Shown: positions 8,578 to 18,384, counted from the first letter of the stretch. The stretch is DNA of 64,000 bases from Hypericibacter sp049323455 (GCA_049323455.1 JBMONF010000017.1:1-64000), one strand, 5' to 3'. A program made the numbers and translations. Notes: generated by a model not told the origin, from the sequence alone.

Positions 8578-9834
8578 TCATCCGAATTTCATCTTCTCGA
8601 CGCCGACCAGGCGATTGTAGACGAAGTAGAGGAGCATGGTGGCCACCAGGAGAATGGCCCCCAGCGCCGACGCCTTGCCCCAGTTGTTCTCCTGGTTGAT
8701 GGCCGAAGCGATGAAGTTGCTGACCATCTGATCGGTCGGGCCGCCGACCAGGGCCGGCGTGATGTAGTAGCCGAGCGCCAGAATGAAGGTGAGCAGGCAT
8801 CCGGCCGCGATGCCGGGAATCGTCTGCGGGAAATAGACCCGCCAGAAGGCGTAGAATGGCCCGGCGCCCAGCGACCGTGCGGCGCGAACGTGGCTCGGCG
8901 AGATCGTCTTCATGACGCTGTAGATCGGCAGGAGCGTGAACGGCAGCTGGATGTGCGTCATGGCCACGATGGTGCCGAACCGACTGAAGATCAGTCGCAG
9001 AGGTTCGTCGGTCAGGTGCAGAAACCGCAGCGTGTCGTTGATGACGCCGTTGTCCTGTAGCAGGACGAACCACGCGGTCGTGCGCACCAGAAGCGACGTC
9101 CAGAACGGCAGCAACACGAAGACCATTAGCAGGTTCGAGGTCTTCGTCGGCAACGTCGCCAGTAGATAAGCGACGGGGAAGCCCAGGAGAACGGTCGCCA
9201 GTGTCACCTGGAAGGCGATCCAGAAGGTCCGAACGAATACCGCAACATAAATCGAACGATCCGGGGGCATCCACGCCACGTTATTGTCGGCGTCCCGGGT
9301 CAGATCGAAGGCGGCCAGGAGGTAGAACGGGGTGATGGGGGTGCTGGCGCGCTTGATGGTGGCCCAGGTATCGCGGGCGTTCCAGACCGGGTCCATGGCG
9401 ATGAGGGCGTCCTTGTAGGGCCCAGCCTCGAGCTTCTCCACCTTGCGCGCGGTGGCAATGACCTTGCTGCGGATACCGGAGATCTCGTAGTTGAGCCGCT
9501 TTCCGATCAAAGCGGCGGTCTTGTCCTTCTGGGCCTGTCCGAGATCGGCAGCCAGTGCGGCAAAGATAGGCTCGTCGGGGATGTTCTTGCCGTCCCAGCT
9601 CTCCAGGGCGACCATGGTTTTCGGCAGCACCTGGCTGATGTCCTCGGGATCGTCGATCGCATTCAGCATCATAGTCGCGATCGGGATCACGAACGAGACC
9701 ACGATGAAGAGGAAAAGCGGCAAAACCAGGCCAAGGGCTCGCAGCTTGCGCGCGCGCTCGACCCGCTGCAGCTTGCGCTTCAGCGGAATGCCGTCAGCCG
9801 TGCGAACGATGTCAGTGGCAGTCGTGGCGACCAT
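8578..9834 (-). CDS. ABC transporter permease, PotB-type with large periplasmic loop
   Basis: The 418-residue permease has a first helix near residues 33-55, then an unusually long hydrophilic stretch (about 60-195, presumably periplasmic). A five-helix permease core follows, with the EAA loop RAARSLGAGPFYAFWRVYFP. PotB itself is about 285 residues, so the extra 130 residues between helices 1 and 2 are the distinctive point. Such loops occur in some opine/polyamine permeases. It lies in one operon with the binding protein, the ATPase and the PotC-like permease. Confidence 0.88.
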   Translation of the reverse strand: MVATTATDIVRTADGIPLKRKLQRVERARKLRALGLVLPLFLFIVVSFVIPIATMMLNAIDDPEDISQVLPKTMVALESWDGKNIPDEPIFAALAADLGQAQKDKTAALIGKRLNYEISGIRSKVIATARKVEKLEAGPYKDALIAMDPVWNARDTWATIKRASTPITPFYLLAAFDLTRDADNNVAWMPPDRSIYVAVFVRTFWIAFQVTLATVLLGFPVAYLLATLPTKTSNLLMVFVLLPFWTSLLVRTTAWFVLLQDNGVINDTLRFLHLTDEPLRLIFSRFGTIVAMTHIQLPFTLLPIYSVMKTISPSHVRAARSLGAGPFYAFWRVYFPQTIPGIAAGCLLTFILALGYYITPALVGGPTDQMVSNFIASAINQENNWGKASALGAILLVATMLLYFVYNRLVGVEKMKFG

Positions 9835-9899
9835 GAGGCGAACTAAACCGGGAAAAGATAAGGGGAGGGAGCCGAGGCTCCCTCCCCCTGTGGGCGTAA

Positions 9900-10964
9900 T
9901 TACTGCGCGAGCCAGGCGTTGAAGCGCTGGCGCAGTTCCTCACCCTTGTCGGCCCAGAACTGAGGGTCGACGATCAGGGCGTTCTTCATGTTCTCCGGCG
10001 CCGACGGAAGGTCCTTGAGGACATCCGGGGAGATCTTGGCCGCGGCGTCCGTGTTGGCCGGGCCATAGGAGATGTAATTCGTCTGATTCGCCTGGTTGTC
10101 CGCACGCGTCGCAAAGGCGACGAACTGATAGGCCAGATCAAGGCGCGGCGTGCCCTTCGGAATGGCCCAGAGATCGTAGTCGGGCGCCTGCGCATCCCAT
10201 ACGATCCTGAAGTTCTTGCCGTCCTTCTTGATCGCGCTGTAGATGCGACCGTTCCAGGTCGAGCCCATCACCACCTCGCCGTCAGCGAGCAGCTGCGGCG
10301 TCTGCGCACCGGCCTCCCACCAGACGACGTCCTTCTTGATCGTGTCGAGCTTCTTGAAAGCGCGATCGACGCCTTCGGGCGTGTTGAGCACCTTGTAAAC
10401 GTCGGCCATCGGCACGCCATCCGCAAGAAGCGCCCACTCGAGATTGATGAAGGGGTTCTTCTGCAGTGCCCGCTTGCCCGGGAATTTCTTGAGGTCGAAC
10501 AGATCGGCGATCGTGGTCGGCCCATCCTTCAACCTGTCGGCGTCGTAGGCGAAGATTGTCGAATAGAGAATGGTCGGGACCGCGCAATCAAACTGGTCGC
10601 CACCAATCATCTTCGACCTGTCGACGCCGACCTTGCTGTAGTCGATCGTCTCGAGGATGCCCTCGGCGCATGCGGCGAGGGCGGTCTGGGTATCAATGTC
10701 GACCACGTCCCAGGTGACCGCGTTCGCCTCGACCATCGCGCGGATCTTGGCGATCTCGCCGTTATACTCCTCTTCGGTGATCTTGGTTCCGGTCTCCTTG
10801 GCGAAGGGCTTCATGTAGGCTTCGCGCTGGCTCTCCTGATAGGCGCCCCCCCACGACACGATGGTCAGCGCCTTGTCCTCGGCCGTCGCCGGCTTTGCCG
10901 CCGTCAACACCGCAGCGGCGACGCCGGCCACCAGCAAGCCGGACAGACCCAGTATAGTTCTCAT
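9900..10964 (-). CDS. Polyamine-type ABC transporter substrate-binding protein (PotD-like)
   Basis: The 354-residue periplasmic protein starts with a Sec signal peptide (MRTILGLSGLLVAGVAAAVL, cleavage after ATA-E). The start is fixed by a strong AGGGAGG ribosome site just upstream of 10964; the longer frame to 11108 is not supported. It belongs to the spermidine/putrescine-binding group: LTIVSWGGAYQESQREAY near the mature N-terminus, then TWDVVDIDTQ and GSTWNGRIY. In transcription order it follows the ATPase gene after 104 bp. Confidence 0.9.
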   Translation of the reverse strand: MRTILGLSGLLVAGVAAAVLTAAKPATAEDKALTIVSWGGAYQESQREAYMKPFAKETGTKITEEEYNGEIAKIRAMVEANAVTWDVVDIDTQTALAACAEGILETIDYSKVGVDRSKMIGGDQFDCAVPTILYSTIFAYDADRLKDGPTTIADLFDLKKFPGKRALQKNPFINLEWALLADGVPMADVYKVLNTPEGVDRAFKKLDTIKKDVVWWEAGAQTPQLLADGEVVMGSTWNGRIYSAIKKDGKNFRIVWDAQAPDYDLWAIPKGTPRLDLAYQFVAFATRADNQANQTNYISYGPANTDAAAKISPDVLKDLPSAPENMKNALIVDPQFWADKGEELRQRFNAWLAQ

Positions 10965-11068
10965 GTCTTTCAGCCTCCCTGTCTTTCGCCGGCCGCGCCG
11001 GCGGTTGCATTCTCTCGCAGACCTGTCGCCTGTCCCCGTCAGAGCGGCATGCCGTCGAGGCACTACCG

Positions 11069-12163
11069 TCAAAGCGCATCGAGCGCCCGACAATCCTCCA
11101 CCTTCCAACCGACCGAGATGATCGATCCCGGCTCGAACTGGCGCATGCCCTCGGCGTTGGGCAGCTTGATGACGAAGTCGCTGTGACCGCAGACCGACAC
11201 CCGCGTGCGGATATGGTCGCCGAGATAGATCAGTTCCTCGACGCGGGCGGTGAACAGGTTCGGCACCGTGCCGGCCGGCGGGTTGACCTTCACCCGCTCG
11301 GGGCGCAGCGACAGAAGGGTCGGCGCACCAACGCCGTCGACCTTGACGGGCGTTGCATGCACCGTGCCGCCGCCTTCGATTTCGACCTGGCAGGTCTTGC
11401 CGTTCATCGCCTTGACGCGACCCCTGATCTTGTTGTTCTCGCCGATGAACTGGGCCACGAAGGCGTTCTGAGGCCGCTCGTAAAGGTCGTCCGGCGTGGC
11501 AAGCTGCTGGACCACCCCGTCGTTGAACACGGCGATGCGGTTCGACATGGTGAGCGCCTCGCTCTGGTCGTGCGTGACATAGACCACGGTGATGCCGAGG
11601 CGATCGTGCAGATGCTTGATCTCGAATTGCATCTGCTCGCGCAACTGCTTGTCGAGCGCGCCCAAAGGCTCGTCCATGAGGACCAGCTTCGGGTCGAAAA
11701 CGAGCGCGCGCGCGACCGCAACGCGCTGCTGCTGGCCGCCCGAAAGCTGACCCGGCCGTCGCTTGCCATAAGCGCCGAGCTGAACCATGTCGAGCGCGCG
11801 CTTGATGCGGGTCTCGATCTCGGCCTTCCCGATCTTGCGCACCTGCAAGGGGAAGGCGAGATTCTCCTCGACCGTCATGTGCGGAAAGAGCGCATAGTTC
11901 TGGAACACCATGCCGATGTTCCGCTTGTGCGGCGGCATGTTGTCGATCGGCTGGCCGTCCAGATAGATGTGCCCGTGCGTGGGCACCTCGAACCCCGCCA
12001 GCATCAGCAAGGTCGTCGTCTTTCCGGAGCCCGAAGGGCCGAGCATCGTCAGAAACTCGCCCCGGGCGATATCCATATTCAGGTTTTTGACGACCAGCGT
12101 TTCGCCATCATAGCTCTTCTGGACGTCCTTGAAGCTGACGTAACTATCCTGTCTCTGCGTCAT
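11069..12163 (-). CDS. ABC transporter ATP-binding protein, PotA-type
   Basis: The 364-residue cytoplasmic ATPase has Walker A GPSGSGKTT, the signature LSGGQQQR, Walker B LVLMDEPLGALD and the switch His in VTHDQ. A C-terminal TOBE domain (about 270-360) is typical of PotA/FbpC importers. First gene of the operon. I use ATG 12163 (MTQRQ); the frame runs 20 residues further upstream without family support. The 302 bp between this start and the aminotransferase stop (12164-12465) contain that gene's terminator and presumably this operon's promoter. Confidence 0.92.
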   Translation of the reverse strand: MTQRQDSYVSFKDVQKSYDGETLVVKNLNMDIARGEFLTMLGPSGSGKTTTLLMLAGFEVPTHGHIYLDGQPIDNMPPHKRNIGMVFQNYALFPHMTVEENLAFPLQVRKIGKAEIETRIKRALDMVQLGAYGKRRPGQLSGGQQQRVAVARALVFDPKLVLMDEPLGALDKQLREQMQFEIKHLHDRLGITVVYVTHDQSEALTMSNRIAVFNDGVVQQLATPDDLYERPQNAFVAQFIGENNKIRGRVKAMNGKTCQVEIEGGGTVHATPVKVDGVGAPTLLSLRPERVKVNPPAGTVPNLFTARVEELIYLGDHIRTRVSVCGHSDFVIKLPNAEGMRQFEPGSIISVGWKVEDCRALDAL

Positions 12164-12406
12164 TCCCGAGCCGCGCCACTCCCAACGTCTTGTTCCCGCA
12201 CTTCTTTCCACTGTGCCGACCATTACGGGGCCGGTTTGGGTGCGGCGCGAAACGATACGGCACTAGTCCGCCAAATGGGAGTCATTTGTTGCGAAAAGGA
12301 GGCGATGGCCGAACGGTATCGCGGCCGCCCCTGACCCGTTGGACAAGAATAGGGGGCTAATCGGGCTGGTAGGCCCCTGGGGGCGCAGCCTAACGCAAAA
12401 TCGAAG

Positions 12407-12433
12407 GCCCCGGATGGCGGGGCCATCCGGGGC
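12407..12433 (-). terminator. Intrinsic terminator of the aminotransferase gene
   Basis: A perfect 12-bp inverted repeat (GCCCCGGATGGC, 3-base loop, GCCATCCGGGGC) lies 32 bp after the aminotransferase stop. On the minus strand it is followed by a T-rich stretch (CTTCGATTTTG). It separates the aminotransferase transcript from the transporter operon. Confidence 0.8.
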
Positions 12434-12465
12434 TCGTCGAAAGGGCTGCCGGTCCTCGACCGGCG

Positions 12466-13857
12466 TCAGGCGGCGGCCAGACCCTGTTCTCGGACCCAAG
12501 CCCAGGTGGAATCGAGGCCGCGCGCGAAGCGGCGGAACATCTCCTCGATCTCGGCCTCGGTGATGATGAGGGGTGGGCAGAAGGCGATGCTGTCCATGAT
12601 GGCCCGGGTGATCAGCCCATGGTCCTGACAGAATTTGGCGGCATTGAAGCCCACCATCTGCTGCGGCTCGAAGGGTTCCCCGGTCCGCTTGTTCTTGACG
12701 AGCTCGACCGCACCGACCAAGCCGACGCCACGGACCTCGCCGACAAGAGGGTGGTCGGTAAACCGGCGCAGCTCGCGCTGGAAGGTCGGCATCACGCGCC
12801 GAACCTGGCTGACGATGTCGCGCTCCTCGTAGATCTTGAGCGTCTCGAGCGCGACCGCGGCGCTCACCGGATGGCCGGAATAGGTGAAGCCGTGGCCGAA
12901 GGTGCCGATCTTGGCGCTGTTGTCGCGCAAGGCCGCATAGACCTTCTCGTTGATCAGGACGGCCGAGATCGGCAGGTAGGAGGAGGACAGCGCCTTCGCC
13001 ACGCACATGATGTCCGGCTTCAGGTTGTAGGTCTGGCAGGCGAACATGTTGCCGGTGCGCCCGAAGCCGCAGATCACCTCGTCGGCGACGAAGAGGATGT
13101 CATATTTCTTCAGGACCGCCTGGATCCGGTCGAAATAGCCGGCCGGCGGCACGATCACGCCGCCCGCCCCCATGACGGGCTCGGCGATGAAGGCGGCGAC
13201 GGTGTCGGGGCCCTCGGCCAGGATCAGCTTTTCCAGGTTGTCGGCCAGACGCCGGGAGAACTGCTCCTCGCTCTCGCCCTCCTGGGCGAACCGGTAATAG
13301 TGCGGGCAGTCCGTGTGCAGGATGTTGGCGATCGGCAGGTCGAAGTCGCGGTGGTTGTTGGGCAGGCCGGTCAGGCTCGCCGAGGCGACCGTGACGCCGT
13401 GATAGGCCTTCTGGCGCGAAATGATCTTCTTCTTCTTCGGCCGGCCAAGCGCGTTGCTGTAATACCACACCATCTTGACGACGGAATCGTTGGCCTCCGA
13501 ACCCGAATTGGCGAAGAACACCTTCGACATCGGCACCGGCGCCATCTGGATCAGCTTCTCCGCCAGCTCGATCGTCACGGCGGGCGCCTTGTGCGTGAAG
13601 CTGTGGTAGTAGGGCAGCTTCTTCATCTGCGCGGCGGCGGCGTCGATCAGCCGCTGCTCGCCGAAGCCCAGAGACACGCTCCACAAGCCCGCCAGCCCCT
13701 CGATATAGGCGCGGCCGTTCTCGTCATAGACATAGATGCCCTTCCCCTCGGTCAGGACCAGCGGGCCCTCGGCCTCGTGGCGCACGGCGTTGGTGTAGGG
13801 GTGGAGGTAGTAGGCGATGTCGCGGGCGGCGAGGGAGTTGGGTTTAATCTGGTTCAT
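12466..13857 (-). CDS. Class III aminotransferase, putrescine/omega-amine:pyruvate type
   Basis: The 463-residue PLP enzyme has the class III features: the GSEAND cofactor-phosphate motif (near 114-119), YHGVTVASASLTG, the pyridine-nitrogen Asp in FVADEVICGFGRTG, and the PLP Lys in CVAKALSSSYLPISA (about 281). The whole sequence is of the SpuC/beta-alanine:pyruvate group. It would move the amino group of putrescine or a similar omega-amine to pyruvate. Its position just upstream of a polyamine-type transporter supports amine catabolism; the exact donor is inferred. Confidence 0.85.
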   Translation of the reverse strand: MNQIKPNSLAARDIAYYLHPYTNAVRHEAEGPLVLTEGKGIYVYDENGRAYIEGLAGLWSVSLGFGEQRLIDAAAAQMKKLPYYHSFTHKAPAVTIELAEKLIQMAPVPMSKVFFANSGSEANDSVVKMVWYYSNALGRPKKKKIISRQKAYHGVTVASASLTGLPNNHRDFDLPIANILHTDCPHYYRFAQEGESEEQFSRRLADNLEKLILAEGPDTVAAFIAEPVMGAGGVIVPPAGYFDRIQAVLKKYDILFVADEVICGFGRTGNMFACQTYNLKPDIMCVAKALSSSYLPISAVLINEKVYAALRDNSAKIGTFGHGFTYSGHPVSAAVALETLKIYEERDIVSQVRRVMPTFQRELRRFTDHPLVGEVRGVGLVGAVELVKNKRTGEPFEPQQMVGFNAAKFCQDHGLITRAIMDSIAFCPPLIITEAEIEEMFRRFARGLDSTWAWVREQGLAAA

Positions 13858-14082
13858 GAAGCCTACCTCTGTCGGGGGCGCTGGCGCTGGGGCGTCGACG
13901 GCGGCGCGAAGCGGCCGGGCGAAAGCGCGTCCGCCGCCGGCCGGCGCTTACTATTCCCGCTCGTCGGGCTCAAGTCAAAGCCGGCGCGAGCGGGATTGTT
14001 TGGCGGGGATCGCGGGCCCAGAGATCAAGCAGGATTCCGCGTCACCCGGGGGCCCGGAGGGGGCGGGGCGCCGCGGAACCGC

Positions 14083-15540
14083 TCAACGGCCGTAAACGTC
14101 CTCGAGCCGGACGATGTCGTCCTCGCCCAGATAGCCGCCCGACTGCACCTCGATGATGTGCAGCGGCTCGTCGCCGGGGTTCTCGAGGCGGTGGGCGGCA
14201 CCCAGCGGAATATAGGTAGACTGGTTGGCGACGAGATCGAACAACTGTCCATCGCGCGTGACCCGGGCGGTGCCGCGCACGACCACCCAGTGCTCGGCGC
14301 GATGGGCGTGGCGCTGCAACGACAGCTTGCCGCCCGGCCGCACGATCAGGCGCTTGACCTGGAAGCGGTCGCCGGCATCGACCTGCTCATAGGAGCCCCA
14401 GGGCCGATAGACCTTGCGATGCCGGATATGCTCCTCCCGGCCGTTGCGGTCGAGCGCCGCCACCACCGAACGGAGGTCTTGCGCCTTGTTCCGGGCCAGA
14501 ACCAGGACCGCATCCGGCGTTTCGACCGCCACGACACCGGAAAGCCCTTGTACGGCCAGGAGCCGGCCCTCCGCCCGCAGATAGCTGTTCTTGACGTCGG
14601 TTGCGACCACGTCGCCGACCAGGACGTTGCCGTCCTCATCCTTCTCGGCCGCCTCCCAGAGGCTGTCCCAGGAGCCGACATCGGACCATCCCATGTCGCA
14701 GGGCACGACGGCTGCGGCCTCGGTACGTTCCAACACCGCATAGTCGATCGATTTCGCCGGTGCCGTCGCGAACTCGGCCTCGCCGAGGCGGGTGAAGTCG
14801 AGATCGCGCGCAGCGACAGCGACGGCGCGGCGGACGGCGGCGAGCATGGCGGGTTCGAGCCGCTCCAACTCGGCCAGGAACCGGCGCGCCGAGAACAGCA
14901 CCATGCCGCCGTTCCAGAAATGGTCGCCCGTCATGACATAGCGCCGCGCCGTCGCCAGATCGGGCTTCTCCACGAACTGGGCGACCTGCAGGCAGCCCGG
15001 CGCCTCGGCCAAGGGCTTGCCCAGGCGGATATAGCCGTAGCCGGTCTCGGGCCGGTTCGGCGCAATGCCGAATATGACGAGAAAGCCGGCGCGCGCCGCC
15101 GGCAGGGCCGTGGTAACGGCCTCGCGGAAGCGCTCCGGATCTGCGACATGGTGGTCGGAGGGCAGGAGCAGCAGGATGGCGTCGGGATCGCTCTCGCTCG
15201 CCAGGACCGCCGCGACCGCGGCAGCCGGCGCCGTGTTGCGCCCGATCGGCTCGAGCAGGATCGCCTCCGGTACCGCGCCGATCGCGCGCAGCTGCTCGGC
15301 GACCATGAAGCGATGCTCGGCATTGCAGACGACGAGCGGCGGCAGGAATCCATGCTCGACGCCGACGCGGCGAGCCGTCTCCTGCAGCAGGCTCTCCTCC
15401 GAGAGCAGCGGCATGAGCTGCTTGGGGTAGGTGGCGCGAGAAAGCGGCCAGAGCCGCGTGCCCGCGCCGCCCGAGAGGATCACAGGGCGCACCTGCATCG
15501 AGTTACTGTAGTAGCGCAATTCGTTCATGGGGCCAACCAT
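14083..15540 (-). CDS. Mannose-1-phosphate guanylyltransferase / mannose-6-phosphate isomerase
   Basis: The 485-residue bifunctional enzyme makes GDP-mannose for polysaccharides. The N-terminal nucleotidyltransferase has VILSGGAGTRLWPLSR and the FVEKP motif (FVEKPDLATA). The C-terminal cupin has the isomerase signature, with RPWGSYEQVD, then PGGKLSLQRHAHRAEHWVVV and a Q...YIPLGAAHRLENPG stretch. It is the AlgA/ManC/CpsB type. The start is uncertain: 15540, 15528 (MNEL) and 15498 (MQVRPVILSGG) all lack a clear ribosome site. No polysaccharide operon is adjacent. Confidence 0.92.
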   Translation of the reverse strand: MVGPMNELRYYSNSMQVRPVILSGGAGTRLWPLSRATYPKQLMPLLSEESLLQETARRVGVEHGFLPPLVVCNAEHRFMVAEQLRAIGAVPEAILLEPIGRNTAPAAAVAAVLASESDPDAILLLLPSDHHVADPERFREAVTTALPAARAGFLVIFGIAPNRPETGYGYIRLGKPLAEAPGCLQVAQFVEKPDLATARRYVMTGDHFWNGGMVLFSARRFLAELERLEPAMLAAVRRAVAVAARDLDFTRLGEAEFATAPAKSIDYAVLERTEAAAVVPCDMGWSDVGSWDSLWEAAEKDEDGNVLVGDVVATDVKNSYLRAEGRLLAVQGLSGVVAVETPDAVLVLARNKAQDLRSVVAALDRNGREEHIRHRKVYRPWGSYEQVDAGDRFQVKRLIVRPGGKLSLQRHAHRAEHWVVVRGTARVTRDGQLFDLVANQSTYIPLGAAHRLENPGDEPLHIIEVQSGGYLGEDDIVRLEDVYGR

Positions 15541-15676
15541 CGCGGGTCACGGGGAGGGGGACCGCAGCAGGTCGCAAAGGTACGAAGAGCGGGGCGCACC
15601 CGACCGACGGCTGCGGGGTGCATCTATTTTGGCAAACTGCTAGAGATGTTTGCGTGTCAGCGCGGGAGACAAAACT

Positions 15677-17017
15677 GTGGCAGAGAGCTACGACCTGATC
15701 GTCAAAGGCGGCAACGCGATGACCCCCATGGGCTTGATCGAGGCCGATATTGCCGTCAAGGACGGGCGCATCGCCGCCATCGGGCGGATCGATCGGCCGG
15801 CGGCCGAGACCTTCGACGCCAAGGGCCTGCACGTCCTGCCGGGCGTGATCGACAGCCAGGTGCATTTCCGCGAACCGGGCTTGACCCACAAGGAGGATCT
15901 TGCCACAGGGACCGCAGCCGCGGCCTTGGGCGGCGTCACGGCTGTCTTCGAGATGCCGAACACCAAGCCCAATACGACCACGGCCGAGGCGCTGGCCGAG
16001 AAGCTGGCCCTGGCCGAGGGCCGCGCCTGGTGCGACGTGGCGTTCTTCGTCGGCGCCACCGCTGAGAACGCGGCCGAGCTCGGGCGCCTCGAGCGGTTGC
16101 CCGGTGCCGCCGGGATCAAGATCTTCATGGGAAGCTCGACCGGCAACCTCCTGGTCGAGGATGACGACACGCTGCTGGCGGCGCTTCGCAACGGGACGCG
16201 CCGCGTGGCCGTGCATGCGGAGGACGAGTATCGGCTGCGCGAGCGCATGGCCCTCGCGAAGGAGGGCGGCGAGAAGGGCGTCGATCCCTCTTTGCACCCG
16301 GTGTGGCGCGATGTCGAGACGGCAGTGCGCGCCACGACGCGGCTGATGGGCCTCGCGCGCGAGGCCGGGCGGCGCGTGCATGTGCTGCATGTCACGACGG
16401 CGGAGGAGGTTCCGATCCTGGCGGCGAACAAGGACACCGCCACCATGGAGGTGACACCGCAGCACCTGACCCTGGCAGCGCCCGACTGCTATCGCGAGCT
16501 CGGCACCTTCGCGCAGATGAACCCGCCGATCCGCGAGGCGCGCCATCGCGAGGCGCTGTGGCAGGCGGTGCGCGACGGCATCGTGGACTGCATCGGCTCC
16601 GATCACGCGCCCCACACGCGCGAGGAGAAGGCCAAGCCCTATCCGCAGAGCCCCTCGGGCATGCCAGGGGTGCAGACGCTGCTGCCGCTCATGCTCGATC
16701 ACATGAATGCCGGGCGCCTCACGCTCGAGCGGCTGGTCGATCTGACCAGCGCCGGGCCGGCGCGCATCTACAACGTCGCCGCCAAGGGCCGCATCGCCGT
16801 CGGCTACGACGCCGACCTCACCATCGTCGATCTCGGCGCCAAGCGCACGATCGAGGCCAAGGCGATGGCGAGCAAGTGCGGCTGGACGCCGTTCGACGGC
16901 ATGAACGTGACCGGCTGGCCGATCGCGACCGTGGTGCGCGGCCAGGTGGTGATGCGGGAGGGCGAGCTGATCGGCCGGCCCATCGGCAAGCCGGTCCGCT
17001 TCGCCGAGTGTCTGTAG
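15677..17017 (+). CDS. pyrC: Dihydroorotase (class I, PyrC-type amidohydrolase)
   Basis: The 446-residue cytoplasmic zinc enzyme should close N-carbamoyl-aspartate to dihydroorotate in pyrimidine synthesis. The metal ligands are in order: DSQVHFREPG (HxH variant of the class), then a carboxylated-Lys region GIKIFMGSS, HAEDE, HVLHVTTAEE and the catalytic Asp in IGSDHAPHTREEK. I choose GTG 15677 (VAESYDL) because GGGAGA lies 8 bp upstream; a TTG at 15650 is possible. Allantoinase and hydantoinase are the main alternatives within the superfamily. Confidence 0.87.
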   Translation: MAESYDLIVKGGNAMTPMGLIEADIAVKDGRIAAIGRIDRPAAETFDAKGLHVLPGVIDSQVHFREPGLTHKEDLATGTAAAALGGVTAVFEMPNTKPNTTTAEALAEKLALAEGRAWCDVAFFVGATAENAAELGRLERLPGAAGIKIFMGSSTGNLLVEDDDTLLAALRNGTRRVAVHAEDEYRLRERMALAKEGGEKGVDPSLHPVWRDVETAVRATTRLMGLAREAGRRVHVLHVTTAEEVPILAANKDTATMEVTPQHLTLAAPDCYRELGTFAQMNPPIREARHREALWQAVRDGIVDCIGSDHAPHTREEKAKPYPQSPSGMPGVQTLLPLMLDHMNAGRLTLERLVDLTSAGPARIYNVAAKGRIAVGYDADLTIVDLGAKRTIEAKAMASKCGWTPFDGMNVTGWPIATVVRGQVVMREGELIGRPIGKPVRFAECL

Positions 17018-17126
17018 AAATCGCTTCGCGCCAGCCTCGAGCGGCCGGGCCGAATTGACGGTTCCGGGCGGCGGCGCGATCATCCGCTGAGAGCAACCAA
17101 CCCGGCAAGGAGCGCGTGAGAGCCCC

Positions 17127-18113
17127 ATGTTCAAGGCCCTGGTGCTGGAGGAGAAGGACGGCAAGGTCCAGGCCCACCTCAAGACGCTCGAGGATGCGGC
17201 CCTGCCACAAGGCGATGTCACCGTTGCGGTCGAATACAGCACGCTCAACTACAAGGACGGACTGGTCCTGGGCGGGCTCGGCCGGCTGGTGAGGAGCTAC
17301 CCCCATGTGGGCGGGATCGATTTCGTCGGCACGGTGGAAACGTCGAGCCATCCGGCCTGGAAGCCCGGCGACAAGGCGCTGCTCAACGGCTGGCGCGTCG
17401 GCGAGACCCATTGGGGCGGCTATGCCGAGAAGGCCCGGGTCAAAGGGGATTGGCTGATCCCGCTGCCGGCGGGCCTCACGCCCCAGCGCGCCATGGCGAT
17501 CGGCACGGCGGGCTATTGCGCCATGCTGGCGGTGATGGGGCTCGAGGCGCACAGGCTCAGGCCCGACAAGGGCGATGTGCTGGTCACGGGTGCGGCCGGC
17601 GGCGTCGGCAGCATCGCGACGGCGGTGCTGGCGAAGCTCGGCTATCGCGTCGTGGCCTCTACGGGACGGCCCGAGACCCACGATTATCTGAGGCAACTCG
17701 GTGCCGCCGAGATCGTCGATCGCGCCAGCGTGGGCACCTGGTCCGGCAAGCCGCTCGAGACCGAGCGCTGGGCCGGCTGCATCGATGCGGTCGGCGGCAC
17801 GACGCTAGCCCATGTGCTGGCGACGCTGAAATACGGATGCTCGGCGGCGGCCTGCGGGCTCGCGGGCGGCACCAAGCTCGAGACGACGGTGATCCCGTTC
17901 CTGCTCCGCGGGGTCAATCTGCTCGGCATCGACACGGTGATGTGCCCGATGCCGGTGCGCAAGGAGGCCTGGGGGCGGCTCGCGCGCGACCTGCCGACCG
18001 ACAAGCTCGACGCGATGATCCAGCATGCGACCCTGGCCGACCTGCCGAAGCTGGGGCCGGAGATCCTGGCGGGCAAGGTGCGCGGGCGCGTCGTGGTCGA
18101 TGTGAGGGCGTGA
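17127..18113 (+). CDS. acuI: AcuI/YhdH-type acrylyl-CoA reductase (NADPH)
   Basis: The 328-residue MDR-family oxidoreductase has the quinone-oxidoreductase fold: the catalytic-domain motif STLNYKDGL, the Rossmann loop VLVTGAAGGVGSIA (about 154-167) and the CGLAGG segment. The N-terminus and the W-R-VGETHWGGYAEKARV motif are those of AcuI/YhdH, which detoxify acrylyl-CoA to propionyl-CoA. Zinc-binding residues of true alcohol dehydrogenases are absent. It lies 109 bp after the dihydroorotase and is not evidently coupled to it. Confidence 0.9.
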   Translation: MFKALVLEEKDGKVQAHLKTLEDAALPQGDVTVAVEYSTLNYKDGLVLGGLGRLVRSYPHVGGIDFVGTVETSSHPAWKPGDKALLNGWRVGETHWGGYAEKARVKGDWLIPLPAGLTPQRAMAIGTAGYCAMLAVMGLEAHRLRPDKGDVLVTGAAGGVGSIATAVLAKLGYRVVASTGRPETHDYLRQLGAAEIVDRASVGTWSGKPLETERWAGCIDAVGGTTLAHVLATLKYGCSAAACGLAGGTKLETTVIPFLLRGVNLLGIDTVMCPMPVRKEAWGRLARDLPTDKLDAMIQHATLADLPKLGPEILAGKVRGRVVVDVRA

Positions 18114-18156
18114 AAAGAACCCGCGGGGCAAAGCCAGGCGGGTCGGGAGGCGAGGC

Positions 18157-18384
18157 ATGAGAACTTTCGCGGTTCGGCGCTTCGGCCGCCTGGCGGCATT
18201 GGCAGCGACGGTCGGCGCGGCTTCCTTGGCGGCTTGCAGCGCGAAGCCGCAGATGGCGGAGCTCCGGCCGATCTATTGCTATCGCACGCTGGCCGAGGCC
18301 GACTGCTTCGTCAGACCGATCGACGAAGGCAGCCGGCTGATCGGCTATTACGGGCCGCCGCCCTATCCCTGGCTCGGCTACTGA
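18157..18384 (+). CDS. Small lipoprotein, unknown function
   Basis: The 75-residue protein has an Arg-rich N-terminus, a hydrophobic stretch (LAALAATVGAASLAAC) and a lipobox with Cys27, so it should be lipidated after removal of residues 1-26. The mature part has two further Cys (YCYRTLAEADCF) and ends in the Pro/Tyr/Gly-rich GYYGPPPYPWLGY. Small lipoproteins of this kind are common in Rhodospirillales. I know of no defined function. Its stop overlaps the stop of the convergent gene at 18378 by 7 bp. Confidence 0.75.
   Translation: MRTFAVRRFGRLAALAATVGAASLAACSAKPQMAELRPIYCYRTLAEADCFVRPIDEGSRLIGYYGPPPYPWLGY

Noticed and set aside
12619..16065. 1148-codon plus-strand open frame
   Set aside because: Antisense to the aminotransferase and mannose-1-phosphate guanylyltransferase genes; Asp/His/Arg-rich shadow typical of high-GC DNA.
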